43,368 nt of DNA from an uncultured Erysipelotrichaceae bacterium (GTDB lineage Bacteria; Bacillota_I; Bacilli_A; RFN20; CAG-826). Position numbers and translations under genes: made by a program. The notes beneath the pieces are model-generated. The model made no database searches and was not told the DNA's origin. It worked only from the letters and a program-made list of their open reading frames with translations. Shown one piece after another: positions 8,918 to 17,093 of this stretch (position 1 is the first letter of the stretch; every line of letters starts with the position of its first letter). The stretch is taken from positions 1 to 43,368 of the forward strand of contig CADCFC010000012.1 of assembly GCA_902800645.1 (NCBI GenBank), given 5' to 3'.

Positions 8918-9725
8918 GTTCTTTTTCCTCTTCCACTTTTACATACTTAATATATTCATATTGATTCACACTATTGGCGAAATTTTGCATCGCCTTAAGC
9001 GTCTCTTCATGTAGGTAATTTTTGTTCTCGTTTATATCCATATCTTTATTTGGGAAAATAGGTTCCAAAATGTTAACTGTTTGACGTGGAGTTTTACCAA
9101 TGAGTGGCTTTCTCCAAGTCGTCACCACTGGAATAACTGGAGCGTTACAATGAGCAGGGTAAGCAAAGCTTCCATTTCTAAATGGTCTAACACCAGTGTA
9201 ATAAGGCCAAATATGTGCTTCTGGATAGATTAAAATATATTGTTTCTTACGAATATAATACTCAAAAGCTTCCCCGAGTCTAAGCGCGTTTTTTACATCC
9301 CCTTTAAGTGGGAGAGGAAGATAGCCAAGCGCTCTAGTAAGGTTTCTAACAAAAGGCATACTTAAGCTATCAGAATATCCTAAGATATTCACTCTTCTGC
9401 CAAAGAAGAAAACTTTAGCCTGGAATTTAAAGACATCACTAATTGAAACGTGATTGGAATAAATAAAAGCGCCTTCACCTTTAACCGCTCTAAGATTCTT
9501 TCTACCTTTCACTCTAATTCCGTGACAAGTACAAAAAATCCAAAAAACTGGTTTAGCAATTCCATGATATAAAATTGCAGAAAAGAAGGTATTAATTGGG
9601 TTGGTTCTCTTATATTTATAATTTTCAGGAACCGGAGGACGAGAAAGACCGATTTCATTAAAATCGTCTCTTAATTCGTCGTGATAATACGCTACTTTTG
9701 TTTTCTTAACTTCCTTAAAATTCAT
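8910..9725 (-). CDS. PlsC-like lysophospholipid/glycerolipid acyltransferase
   Basis: A 271-residue member of the PlsC acyltransferase superfamily. The catalytic HX4D motif is NHVSISD (His92, Asp97) and the glycerolipid-binding block III reads IYPEAHIWPYYTGVRPF, in place of the more usual FPEGTRS, which is seen in divergent members. A hydrophobic stretch near residues 48-68 would anchor it at the inner face of the membrane. PlsC enzymes transfer an acyl chain to lysophosphatidic acid; divergent copies acylate other lipids or glycolipids, and the neighbouring GT2 and PAP2 genes make a glycolipid or modified lipid plausible here. It lies 6 nt downstream of the GT2 gene and overlaps the next gene by 8 nt. 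Family is confident, acceptor unknown. Confidence 0.85.
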   Translation of the reverse strand: MNFKEVKKTKVAYYHDELRDDFNEIGLSRPPVPENYKYKRTNPINTFFSAILYHGIAKPVFWIFCTCHGIRVKGRKNLRAVKGEGAFIYSNHVSISDVFKFQAKVFFFGRRVNILGYSDSLSMPFVRNLTRALGYLPLPLKGDVKNALRLGEAFEYYIRKKQYILIYPEAHIWPYYTGVRPFRNGSFAYPAHCNAPVIPVVTTWRKPLIGKTPRQTVNILEPIFPNKDMDINENKNYLHEETLKAMQNFANSVNQYEYIKYVKVEEEKEHD

Positions 9726-9731
9726 AATTAC

Positions 9732-10961
9732 CTATTTAATCGCACTATTAGTGACTTCTCCGGTGTGTTTTACTCTCTTCCAGTTAGTTTTCTTATTCGG
9801 ATGGAAAAATCCGTCTAAAAAGGCCAAAGCAAAATCGTAGAAGAAGAACATATATGTAAGCATTCCGATGATTTTGTTTTTAGTTGTTAAATTCATTCTT
9901 TCATTATCTCTGATTATTGTAATAATCGCTGGAGTAACAAAAGACATATAAACGAGAAGGAATTGGAATCCACTTAAACCGAATAATAAACCGATTTGAG
10001 CGGGATTGCCTCCATGGAATATAGAGATAATTCCAAACACTAAATCGATAACTGCGGAAATAGAAATCACAACATTAAAGATAACAAATGGAATAAGACC
10101 ACAGTTGAATTCAAAATTCATAAATGAAAGAAGGTTTTTAGGATGGTAATCATATTGAACACCAGCCTTCTTTAAAAACTTTCTTCTTTGCATATATCCC
10201 GCAAGCCAACGAAGGTGTTGATTATGAACAGTCTTAAAATCAGTGGATTGTTCATCATAGAAACAAACTTCAGGATAATAACGCATGTAAACATCGTGGT
10301 AATAACAGTATGATGTGAGTTGAATATCTTCGGTCATACCAGTAAAGATCCATCCGCCTGCGTCAGCGACAATCTTTTCATCAACAAAATATCCGGTTCC
10401 CATTAAAGTTGCTTTATGGAATAAGATGCTTCTTCCTTTGGAAGTAACTTGATTCATATACGCAAACATCAAGGACGAGCCAATAGTTAGCCAGTTAGAA
10501 TTCGCATTAGTGAAATTACGGTAGCCTAAACCCACCATTACACCAGTCTGACGAAGGTCATTCATCACTTCTAAATAATTGTCATCTAGTATGTTATCTG
10601 CGTCAAAAATCATGTACGCATCATAATGGATATTATTCCTCCATAAATTATCGATGCATTCTTGAAGTGCGAAACCTTTGGTTCTTCTTCCGTCCATCAA
10701 GCGATCTCTAACAAAATATTGAAATCCAAATTCTTTAACGATATTAATAGTTGGATCGCTTTCCTTTTCAACAATTACATATACTTCAAAGCTATTACGG
10801 GGATATGTTTGTTTCTTTAAGGAAGATAGCAGATGCGAAATAACTTCGCTTTCATTTCTCGCAGCGATTAATACGGCGAATTTTGAAAGTTTATCACTAT
10901 GAGGCACTTTAACTTCTTTTCTCGCAGATAAGCTCCAGAATAAAAGATAATAAAGCGACAT
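9732..10961 (-). CDS. Processive-type family 2 glycosyltransferase, probably frameshifted at the N-terminus
   Basis: A GT-A fold glycosyltransferase of 409 residues as written. Visible motifs are VLIAARNESEV (nucleotide binding), FDADN (Asp120/Asp122, metal-sugar binding), GMTEDIQ (TED, catalytic base) and NQHLRWLAG (the QxxRW motif of processive synthases such as cellulose, hyaluronan or diglucosyl-diacylglycerol synthases), followed by three or more membrane helices. Both flanking genes handle lipids, so glycolipid synthesis is the best guess. The start MSLYYLLFW has no ribosome binding site; the 41 bases upstream encode, in another frame, a hydrophobic start MDYNALIIVVSLF beginning 5 nt after the PAP2 stop. 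One extra T in the TTTT run would join them into a normal N-terminal membrane helix. Confidence 0.85.
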   Translation of the reverse strand: MSLYYLLFWSLSARKEVKVPHSDKLSKFAVLIAARNESEVISHLLSSLKKQTYPRNSFEVYVIVEKESDPTINIVKEFGFQYFVRDRLMDGRRTKGFALQECIDNLWRNNIHYDAYMIFDADNILDDNYLEVMNDLRQTGVMVGLGYRNFTNANSNWLTIGSSLMFAYMNQVTSKGRSILFHKATLMGTGYFVDEKIVADAGGWIFTGMTEDIQLTSYCYYHDVYMRYYPEVCFYDEQSTDFKTVHNQHLRWLAGYMQRRKFLKKAGVQYDYHPKNLLSFMNFEFNCGLIPFVIFNVVISISAVIDLVFGIISIFHGGNPAQIGLLFGLSGFQFLLVYMSFVTPAIITIIRDNERMNLTTKNKIIGMLTYMFFFYDFALAFLDGFFHPNKKTNWKRVKHTGEVTNSAIK

Positions 10962-11002
10962 GAAAATAACGAGACAACGATAATCAAAGCATTATAATCC
11001 AT
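10962..11002 (-). other. Displaced N-terminal coding segment of the GT2 gene
   Basis: ATG at 11002 opens MDYNALIIVVSLFS in the frame one base away from the GT2 gene. It is hydrophobic, fills the whole gap between PAP2 and GT2, and would be continuous with the glycosyltransferase if the T run at about 10963-10966 had one more T. Inference from sequence; assembly error and real mutation are both possible. Confidence 0.5.
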
Positions 11003-11007
11003 AAAAA

Positions 11008-11691
11008 TTATTCTTCGGTTTTTGTTTCGCTTTCTTTATTAAAGAAATAATGATAAAAATGCACAAAGGCAAAATAGATAGAAATAACAAGCAATACACT
11101 AGCGATAATATCAGTCAACCAGTGTTTAGCGCTAAGCGCTCTAGAGAATGTTAATAACACACAAATGAGTAAGGTTGCGCCAAAAGCGAGATAATTAATC
11201 CATTTCTTCTCGCTATTGAGTAGTTTTAGACAAACATAAGTATTGAGCAAATAGAATGAACAGCCAATGAATACATGGCTACTTGGATAGCTCGCCTTAA
11301 TTCCTTCAGAAACATCTGGAGAATAATTAACTTTAACGAGTTCAAAGATGAAATAGAATATAACAACTACTACGTAGCCCGCTAAAAGGAGCCACAATCT
11401 TTTATCGACTGCTTTAAGGGATTTGTTCTTGATAAGTTGATATAGACCAATTCCCGCTAAGATAGCGACATAGCCAAAGGAAATATAGAAGAAAATATCA
11501 CTAATCTTTTTCATGCTGTCATATTTTTGAAGTGACATCACCCAATTACCAAAATCCATGTTGATTTTAGTAAACCCAAGATATGTGTTGCTATAAATAT
11601 ATGTGACGTCAACAGTTTTCACCAAAACAGTGAATAAGATGAATAAACTGAAGATCGCTCCTGAAACAATTAAATATAGGTATTTTTTCAT
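11008..11691 (-). CDS. PAP2-family membrane phosphatase
   Basis: A 227-residue integral membrane phosphatase of the type 2 phosphatidic acid phosphatase family. The second and third catalytic blocks are PSSH (136-139) and SRALSAKHWLTD (Ser183-Arg184, His190, Asp194), matching SRX5HX3D; the first block KX6RP is not recognisable in full, only a lysine at 132 in front of the PSSH. About six membrane helices surround the active site, which in this family lies at the outer membrane face. Members dephosphorylate phosphatidic acid, phosphatidylglycerophosphate or undecaprenyl pyrophosphate. Next to an acyltransferase and a glycosyltransferase, making diacylglycerol or recycling a lipid carrier would fit. 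A 12 bp hairpin overlaps its ribosome binding site. Confidence 0.85.
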   Translation of the reverse strand: MKKYLYLIVSGAIFSLFILFTVLVKTVDVTYIYSNTYLGFTKINMDFGNWVMSLQKYDSMKKISDIFFYISFGYVAILAGIGLYQLIKNKSLKAVDKRLWLLLAGYVVVVIFYFIFELVKVNYSPDVSEGIKASYPSSHVFIGCSFYLLNTYVCLKLLNSEKKWINYLAFGATLLICVLLTFSRALSAKHWLTDIIASVLLVISIYFAFVHFYHYFFNKESETKTEE

Positions 11692-11696
11692 AAAGA

Positions 11697-11751
11697 AACC
11701 CTAATATATTAACTCACATTTCGCGTGAACGTGCAAGTGTATATTAGGGTT
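11697..11751 (-). promoter_or_regulatory. Long-range hairpin covering the PAP2 ribosome binding site
   Basis: Perfect 12 bp inverted repeat, AACCCTAATATA (11697-11708) and TATATTAGGGTT (11740-11751), with a 31 nt loop. In the minus-strand transcript the 3' arm contains AGGG, the only Shine-Dalgarno candidate of the PAP2 gene (7 nt before ATG 11691). It could sequester that site, or act as a partial terminator after the 1179 aa gene (TTTCTTT follows). Confidence 0.55.
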
Positions 11752-11771
11752 AGTTATTTTATAACTAGCTA

Positions 11772-14700
11772 CTACTTGTAAATTTTAGCAGTAGTTTTGT
11801 ATGGATTATCAGGATTATTGAAGTAGCTATTTGAGATATTAACAGCTTGTAATCCACTTAATCCGCTTTGTCCTTTATTGTTCCAGCTATTAAGAGCGTC
11901 AGCTTTGGTGAGTTGAGCTTCTTCAACTGAAGCGGCAAAGGAAACATCAATACTAACAACCTTAACGATTTCAATATGTAAGGAAGCATTTAAGCTAGAT
12001 AAGATATCAATACCTTTGGTATTTCCTTCATAGGTAATACGCTTACTTGTGATTGTGGCTTCGAGTTGTTTTAAGACATCAATACCGGTTAATTCGTTGA
12101 GATTTAATCCGAGTTTGATGGTGTTCTTAGTGGATAATCCACTACCAGAAACAGTTGCCTTAAAGCCGGTGCTTGTAAAGGTATTAGTGAAATTACCTGC
12201 TGGTTTTTCATCGCTAGAAGAACTACTACCAATTTCATCGAGTTTAAAGAGATTATAAGCAGTATCACTTAATCCCATAACACCTTTGACTAAATATTTA
12301 GCAATGTTATCCATGAAGTTCGCGCTATCAGTGCGGTAATGATAAGTAGTCACATCATCGTAATATTTACGTGTTGGTAACCATCCTTCCCAGACGAGTT
12401 CGCTGCTTGGATCGGTAAGTTTACGTCTGATATCGAATGTACCGCCAACTTTGTTGTCTGTATCGTCATCATAGGTTTGGAAACCAAATTCACAAGACAT
12501 GACTTTGTCGCCTTCAATGACACAGTCAGTGGTGAAAACAGGAAGAATTTTGATTTTATCAATTGTTCCGTAAACCTTAACGTGTACTCCATCAACATAA
12601 ATATAGAAGTTAATTCCATTAATTGGGACGGTAATACCAACGTTACTATCAACATTTAAATCAGCACTTAAGTGATAGAAGTTGAGTTTTGTGGTATTGA
12701 TTCCAAGATCAAGAAGAGTCTTAATGCCATCTAAATCCATGTAATCATTTGTCATAGAGACAACATTAGCATAGCTATCATCGTAATCTTGTAACTCGAA
12801 TGTTAAGTTGAGTTTCTTTGCGTCATCTTTATTGCTTAAGGCGAGATTATTGATGACTAATGATTTTAATGTTTGATTGCCGATTTCATTATCGCCATTA
12901 AAATTAATGGTGAGTTCGATATCGCTTGGCAAACCAATTAAATCTTTGGCGATAACAATACGGATTGCACCACCATTATTGATGACGCTGATTTCTTTAA
13001 GTAATTCATTACTTGCAAAGTGTAAGTAATCTCTACTTTCGATGATGTCTCCAATCGCAGACATTCCAAGTAATTTGGTAATAGGAGCTAAGAACTTATT
13101 GTATTTTGGATCACTACCGAAATCGCCAATAAATGTCTTAACAATATCAAAGATATCAACAAAGGATTGTAATTTCATTTTACCCTTAACATTATCACTT
13201 GATGGATCACCATAAATGAATCTTGCTAAGTTGTTATTTTGTTTGATTGTTTTTCCGGTTTCTGGATCAGTAACACTACTGACGTTTTCAGCTAAGTTAG
13301 TAACATCAACTGCGAGTAGGTGTTGAGCCCACATCTCATTACCGTGATATTTATATTCATTAATGGTCATTGTGCCATATCCTTCTTTAACGAGGTCGTT
13401 ATTGTCTAATTGACCACGTCCATCAAAGGAGATACCAAGACCTTCGCTATTTTTCATATCACCATAGATACGGAAACCAGTTTTCTTTGTTTGTGCTAAA
13501 TTAGAAACTTGGTCAACGACATCTGGTAAGAATTGAATGGATTGATAATCAGTTTTATTTCCAAGATCAACTGAAGAGAATTCAGTGCTCTTTAAGCTAG
13601 CGTCTAATTCAAAATTACCAAATGCGAGATCGGTAACATCAATATTTAATGTGTTAGCGTCAACTGCATCAAGAATAGATAAATCAATTCTTGCGTTTTC
13701 ACCAATGCCTAAGGAAGAAATGTCTAAACCAAGTCTAATACCTTCTGCATCATTTTCTAAGGTTTCAATCATTTCTAAAATGAATGAATAGTCGCCGTTA
13801 TCAATTGCTTCAACAACTTCATCACTTAAGAAACCTTTTAACGTATCTAAAGTATTGTTATTTTCATCACCGCTTAAGCCAGTTAATAATTCTGGGACTT
13901 TAGCGACAATCCAGTTCATGGTTTCAGTTGGAACGTTGAGTTTCATGACAGATTTCTTTTGTCCTAAAACTTCTTGCTCGTTGAATCTTAAGAAACCTTC
14001 GCCATCCGCAAAGACTAATGCAAGATTAGCGTATTCAACATTATTTTGACCGATTAAATCTAATTGTAAGTTGAATCCAACTTTCTTAATGGTGTCATAT
14101 AAAGTTGTATCTTCATTATTTCTCTTTAAGGCACTTGCAGGAACAAATCCTTCTGGGTGCTTTGTGTATTGTGATAAATCAAGTAATTCATCAAAGTCAA
14201 CATTGATAGAACCTTTGACGTGAGCGATATCAACAACTTTGTTGACATCTTGATCGGTTTCTTCATCTTTAACTGTGTATTTGTTATCTAAATCTAAAGC
14301 GAATTCAAAACCTAATCTTTGTTTGTTTTGATCTTCTGCAACTAATGTTGCGAGTTTAGAAATTAAACCAGTGTAGTTAAACATTTCAACATACTCTGGA
14401 TCGCTTGCTGGAGAAACGAATTCATCATATGGTTTTAATTCGATGTTAATCGCACCACTAATGGTGATGTTACCAAAGGTGATAGTGCCTAAATCAACTT
14501 TCTTTAATGTGTAATCATCATCCGCTACAAGTTTAATGCACAAATCGCTTCCTTCTTCACCTAAAGTGAATGTCCAAGAATTGTTAGCAAAACTTTCTTT
14601 TGGTCCTTCCGCGAGTAATTTAGAAATATCGAATGAACTTCCACTTTCTTCAGTGCTTTCTGTAGATTCTGGTTTAGGTGCTTCTTGCTTATTCAATAAG

Positions 14701-15311
14701 CCATCAACTAATGCAAAAACCTTCTCAGTAAGTAATTGGTCTAAGCCTTTATAAAGTTGAGCGAAGTCTAAATGAGCATTCATCGCAAATGTGTACCACA
14801 TATTGTCGATAATATTTTCTTCAGAGAAATCTGTAATCTTAAGTTTCATATCCTTAAGACCGAAATATAAGGTGTTATTGAAGTGTCCTAAAGTAATTGG
14901 TAATACTTGACCATTGTAATTCGCAACAGCGTCAACGTTTAATTCGATACCATTTAAAGAGAGATCACTGATTCTTAAGTCAACTCCACCATCAACGGAA
15001 ATGTTGTTTACATATGAAGAATTTTCAACACTGTATTGAACTTTAAAGTTCTCGAATCGAGCGCTTAAATAATTAGCTTCTTTTTCAGGAACTGAGGTTT
15101 CTTCCTCATCTTCAGATAAACCAACATCTCTTGTCAATTTCTCGACAAACTTCTCAAATGGAGTCTTTTCAGCTTCCTTAATAGAAACATCAATAAAATG
15201 GGTTCTATTAGGTGTTAAAACATATGCTCCAAAGAGAGTTCCTGCAAAAGCCACAAAACCTGTTGCGACTTTTCCTGTTGTTTTTAATACTTTCTTGAAT
15301 TTTTGATTCAT
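11772..15311 (-). CDS. Very large membrane-anchored extracytoplasmic protein, function unknown
   Basis: A 1179-residue protein that I do not recognise. It starts with a basic stretch and one membrane helix (about 13-33, TGFVAFAGTLFGAYVLT) with no lipobox or LPXTG signal, so the remaining 1140 residues are probably anchored outside the cell. The ectodomain is rich in Asp, Asn, Thr and alternating hydrophobic residues typical of long beta-sheets, and several parts look alike: repeated phrases of the type 'D-L-S-L-N-G-I-E-L', 'NLALSNKDDAKKLNLTF' and 'GINFYIYVDGV'. It has few cysteines and an acidic low-complexity patch around residues 205-225. The gene follows a 308 aa anchored partner by 3 nt, with its GGAGG inside the partner's last codons, and precedes PAP2 and other lipid enzymes. 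A scaffold or lipid-carrying role is only a guess. Confidence 0.85.
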   Translation of the reverse strand: MNQKFKKVLKTTGKVATGFVAFAGTLFGAYVLTPNRTHFIDVSIKEAEKTPFEKFVEKLTRDVGLSEDEEETSVPEKEANYLSARFENFKVQYSVENSSYVNNISVDGGVDLRISDLSLNGIELNVDAVANYNGQVLPITLGHFNNTLYFGLKDMKLKITDFSEENIIDNMWYTFAMNAHLDFAQLYKGLDQLLTEKVFALVDGLLNKQEAPKPESTESTEESGSSFDISKLLAEGPKESFANNSWTFTLGEEGSDLCIKLVADDDYTLKKVDLGTITFGNITISGAINIELKPYDEFVSPASDPEYVEMFNYTGLISKLATLVAEDQNKQRLGFEFALDLDNKYTVKDEETDQDVNKVVDIAHVKGSINVDFDELLDLSQYTKHPEGFVPASALKRNNEDTTLYDTIKKVGFNLQLDLIGQNNVEYANLALVFADGEGFLRFNEQEVLGQKKSVMKLNVPTETMNWIVAKVPELLTGLSGDENNNTLDTLKGFLSDEVVEAIDNGDYSFILEMIETLENDAEGIRLGLDISSLGIGENARIDLSILDAVDANTLNIDVTDLAFGNFELDASLKSTEFSSVDLGNKTDYQSIQFLPDVVDQVSNLAQTKKTGFRIYGDMKNSEGLGISFDGRGQLDNNDLVKEGYGTMTINEYKYHGNEMWAQHLLAVDVTNLAENVSSVTDPETGKTIKQNNNLARFIYGDPSSDNVKGKMKLQSFVDIFDIVKTFIGDFGSDPKYNKFLAPITKLLGMSAIGDIIESRDYLHFASNELLKEISVINNGGAIRIVIAKDLIGLPSDIELTINFNGDNEIGNQTLKSLVINNLALSNKDDAKKLNLTFELQDYDDSYANVVSMTNDYMDLDGIKTLLDLGINTTKLNFYHLSADLNVDSNVGITVPINGINFYIYVDGVHVKVYGTIDKIKILPVFTTDCVIEGDKVMSCEFGFQTYDDDTDNKVGGTFDIRRKLTDPSSELVWEGWLPTRKYYDDVTTYHYRTDSANFMDNIAKYLVKGVMGLSDTAYNLFKLDEIGSSSSSDEKPAGNFTNTFTSTGFKATVSGSGLSTKNTIKLGLNLNELTGIDVLKQLEATITSKRITYEGNTKGIDILSSLNASLHIEIVKVVSIDVSFAASVEEAQLTKADALNSWNNKGQSGLSGLQAVNISNSYFNNPDNPYKTTAKIYK

Positions 15312-15314
15312 TTT

Positions 15315-16241
15315 TTATGCCTCCTGGCTGTAGTTAATTGCTTCGTTAGATTTAGGGATATCTCGTGAAGCGTCGTTTGAATAATAGTAGTATTCGATTA
15401 AGTTGTGTGTTTTGGCGGGGTAAGGAATACCAGACTTAGTCGCCACATATGTTTCATCCACGTGTAGATGTTTGAGTTCAAGGTCTTTACTAAACGTATA
15501 AGTTAACTTGACTTCACTAAACGGTGGAAGATTAGCTAATCCTGAGATGTTCTGCATTTGAATTTTGTAATTAAATGTAGAAATGTTTGGATTTAACTCT
15601 AGATAAAGTTCAACATCATCACCCTTCTTAGATACCGAACTTTTTGTTGTAGTCTTATCGGAGATTATATAGATGAACATTTCATCAAGGGATTTACCTA
15701 AGTAGCTCTTATATCCTGCTCTGTCAAACTTTTGAGTTGGGCCTTCAGGATAACTTGCCGTTTCAGGACCGCTAGCAGAGCCGCCATATAGGTCAACGCC
15801 GCCATCTTTTCCTTCCTGGATGGATCGATTAGCAACCGACACCATGCTTGAGTAAGAAATTTGTTCCTCGAAATAGGTATTACCTCTCTTTATTTGTGCG
15901 CTACGTATGGTTTGCGCAACAATACCAGCATCCGCAACCCCGATACCTAATGAATAATTATTTTCATTTCTTCTATAATTCTCTAACACGATATTTGCGA
16001 TATCTGAATTTGAGAATTTTGGGTTAACAGAGTTTGCAACTCCATCATATGTTTTGTTGCTAAGAGTCTCATACTTACCATAGATTTCTTCAATGTTAAC
16101 TGAGAACTCAGAAGGATCAAATCCTGGTGGATACATTTCGTCAATAGGACCAAGTGTTCTCTTTAGGATTACACCTGAGCCAACGCCAGCAACTCCACAT
16201 ATTCCGATTATTAGCAAATAGCTTAGTAGGGTTTTGTTCAT
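15315..16241 (-). CDS. Membrane-anchored extracytoplasmic protein, function unknown
   Basis: A 308-residue protein with an N-terminal membrane anchor (about 5-26, LLSYLLIIGICGVAGVGSGV) and an external domain. No lipobox is convincing. The ectodomain begins with PPGFDPSEFSVNIEEIYGKYE, has a helical middle (residues 70-145) and a Gly/Ser-rich loop DGGVDLYGGSASG near 148, then an Ig- or beta-sandwich-looking C-terminal half. I do not recognise the family. Its stop codon TAA lies 3 nt before the start of the 1179 aa gene and its last codons supply that gene's ribosome binding site, so the two are surely coupled and likely partners. It is the first gene of the probable lipid/envelope operon and diverges from the XRE regulator at 16418. 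Confidence 0.82.
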   Translation of the reverse strand: MNKTLLSYLLIIGICGVAGVGSGVILKRTLGPIDEMYPPGFDPSEFSVNIEEIYGKYETLSNKTYDGVANSVNPKFSNSDIANIVLENYRRNENNYSLGIGVADAGIVAQTIRSAQIKRGNTYFEEQISYSSMVSVANRSIQEGKDGGVDLYGGSASGPETASYPEGPTQKFDRAGYKSYLGKSLDEMFIYIISDKTTTKSSVSKKGDDVELYLELNPNISTFNYKIQMQNISGLANLPPFSEVKLTYTFSKDLELKHLHVDETYVATKSGIPYPAKTHNLIEYYYYSNDASRDIPKSNEAINYSQEA

Positions 16242-16297
16242 TTTTTCTCCCGGCGAAAATTATATATACGTGTAAACACATATGCGCTCTAAAGATT

Positions 16298-16343
16298 CTC
16301 TCCTAAATGTGAGAGTCTCTAATTTTCTCTCTAAATTTGAGAA
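16298..16343. promoter_or_regulatory. Paired operator-like sites between the envelope operon and the XRE regulator
   Basis: The 12-mer CTAAAT[GT]TGAGA occurs twice, at 16303-16314 and 16331-16342, 28 bp apart. Each copy is the core of an imperfect palindrome (CTCTC-N8-GAGAG at 16298-16315; CTCTC-N7-GAGAA at 16327-16343). Position between divergent genes fits a site for the XRE protein encoded next to it. Binding is inferred. Confidence 0.55.
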
Positions 16344-16402
16344 TATAGTAAAAACGCTATATTTAATTTTCGAAAATTTTAACTATCAATTTATTTTAAA
16401 AA

Positions 16403-16411
16403 TGTTATAAT
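16403..16411 (+). promoter_or_regulatory. Extended -10 promoter of the XRE gene, leaderless
   Basis: TG-T-TATAAT (16403-16411) ends 6 nt before the ATG at 16418, so transcription should begin at or within a base of the start codon. There is no Shine-Dalgarno sequence and no good -35, as expected for an extended -10 promoter. Confidence 0.6.
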
Positions 16412-16417
16412 TATTCC

Positions 16418-17023
16418 ATGAAAAGTTTAGGAATTATTATTGGAGAGAACCTTATTTATCTCCGAAAAAAGGCCGGATTAACACAATATGAATTCGGTGA
16501 AAAGTTCAATTATTCCGATAGAACTGTATCAAAATGGGAACTCGGTGATGTGATCCCAAACACTGAAACAATCAAAGAAATAGCAGACTTTTATGGCGTT
16601 AGCGTTGACTTTATTTTAACTGAACATACAAGCCAAGAAGACTTCTTTAAGATTGTTAAAAATGCCCCTAACGCAGGCAATAAAATTTCTTTAATATCTT
16701 TAATTGTCACTATTATTCTTTCTATTGCTGTAACTATTTATATTGCTGGCGTTTATAATCACGGGACAACTAATCCACAAGTAAATAAGAACTGGCTTGC
16801 TTTTGTATGGTCTGTGCCTGTTAGTGCCCTTGTTATAGCTATATTAGTTAAAAGACTATTTGGTTCACGTAAACACGCTCTAGTATGGTTAAGCGTATTC
16901 GTTTGGACAATTTTACTAGCAGCCTTCTTTACGTTCTTATATAAAGATGTATATTGGTATCTATTCTTTATTGGAATACCAGTTCAAGCCTGTTTAATTA
17001 TCCTAATGTATATGAAGAAATAA
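16418..17023 (+). CDS. XRE-family transcriptional regulator with C-terminal membrane domain
   Basis: A 201-residue fusion of a Cro/CI-type helix-turn-helix (about residues 6-66; IGENLIYLRKKAGLTQYEFG followed by RTVSKWELGDVIPNTETIKE) to four predicted membrane helices (about 90-112, 125-146, 152-172, 178-198). Such membrane-tethered XRE proteins are common in Firmicutes and are often divergent from membrane or envelope genes, sensing a membrane signal; the signal here is unknown. Its only close promoter is an extended -10 directly at the start codon with no ribosome binding site, so it is probably translated from a leaderless mRNA. Two palindromic sites in the gap toward the envelope operon are candidate operators for autoregulation and control of that operon. 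A terminator follows immediately. Confidence 0.9.
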   Translation: MKSLGIIIGENLIYLRKKAGLTQYEFGEKFNYSDRTVSKWELGDVIPNTETIKEIADFYGVSVDFILTEHTSQEDFFKIVKNAPNAGNKISLISLIVTIILSIAVTIYIAGVYNHGTTNPQVNKNWLAFVWSVPVSALVIAILVKRLFGSRKHALVWLSVFVWTILLAAFFTFLYKDVYWYLFFIGIPVQACLIILMYMKK

Positions 17024-17044
17024 GGAGCGTTGCTCCTTTTTCTT
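17023..17044 (+). terminator. Terminator of the XRE gene
   Basis: Plus-strand hairpin AGGAGC-GTT-GCTCCT directly after the stop codon (its first A is the last base of TAA), followed by TTTTTCTT. Confidence 0.85.
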
Positions 17045-17045
17045 A

Positions 17046-17069
17046 TAAAAAAAGAATCATCAAGATTCT
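17046..17069 (-). terminator. Terminator of the metalloprotease gene
   Basis: Minus-strand hairpin AGAATC-TTGAT-GATTCT followed by seven T. A T-run on the other side (17071-17075) would let it work in both directions. Confidence 0.8.
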
Positions 17070-17093
17070 CTTTTTCAAATATTTAATTATAGT

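Noticed and set aside
10962-11002. Programmed ribosomal frameshift at the GT2 start
   Set aside because: There is no slippery heptamer with a downstream stem-loop and a ribosome entering at 11002 has a poor binding site; simple indel is more likely.
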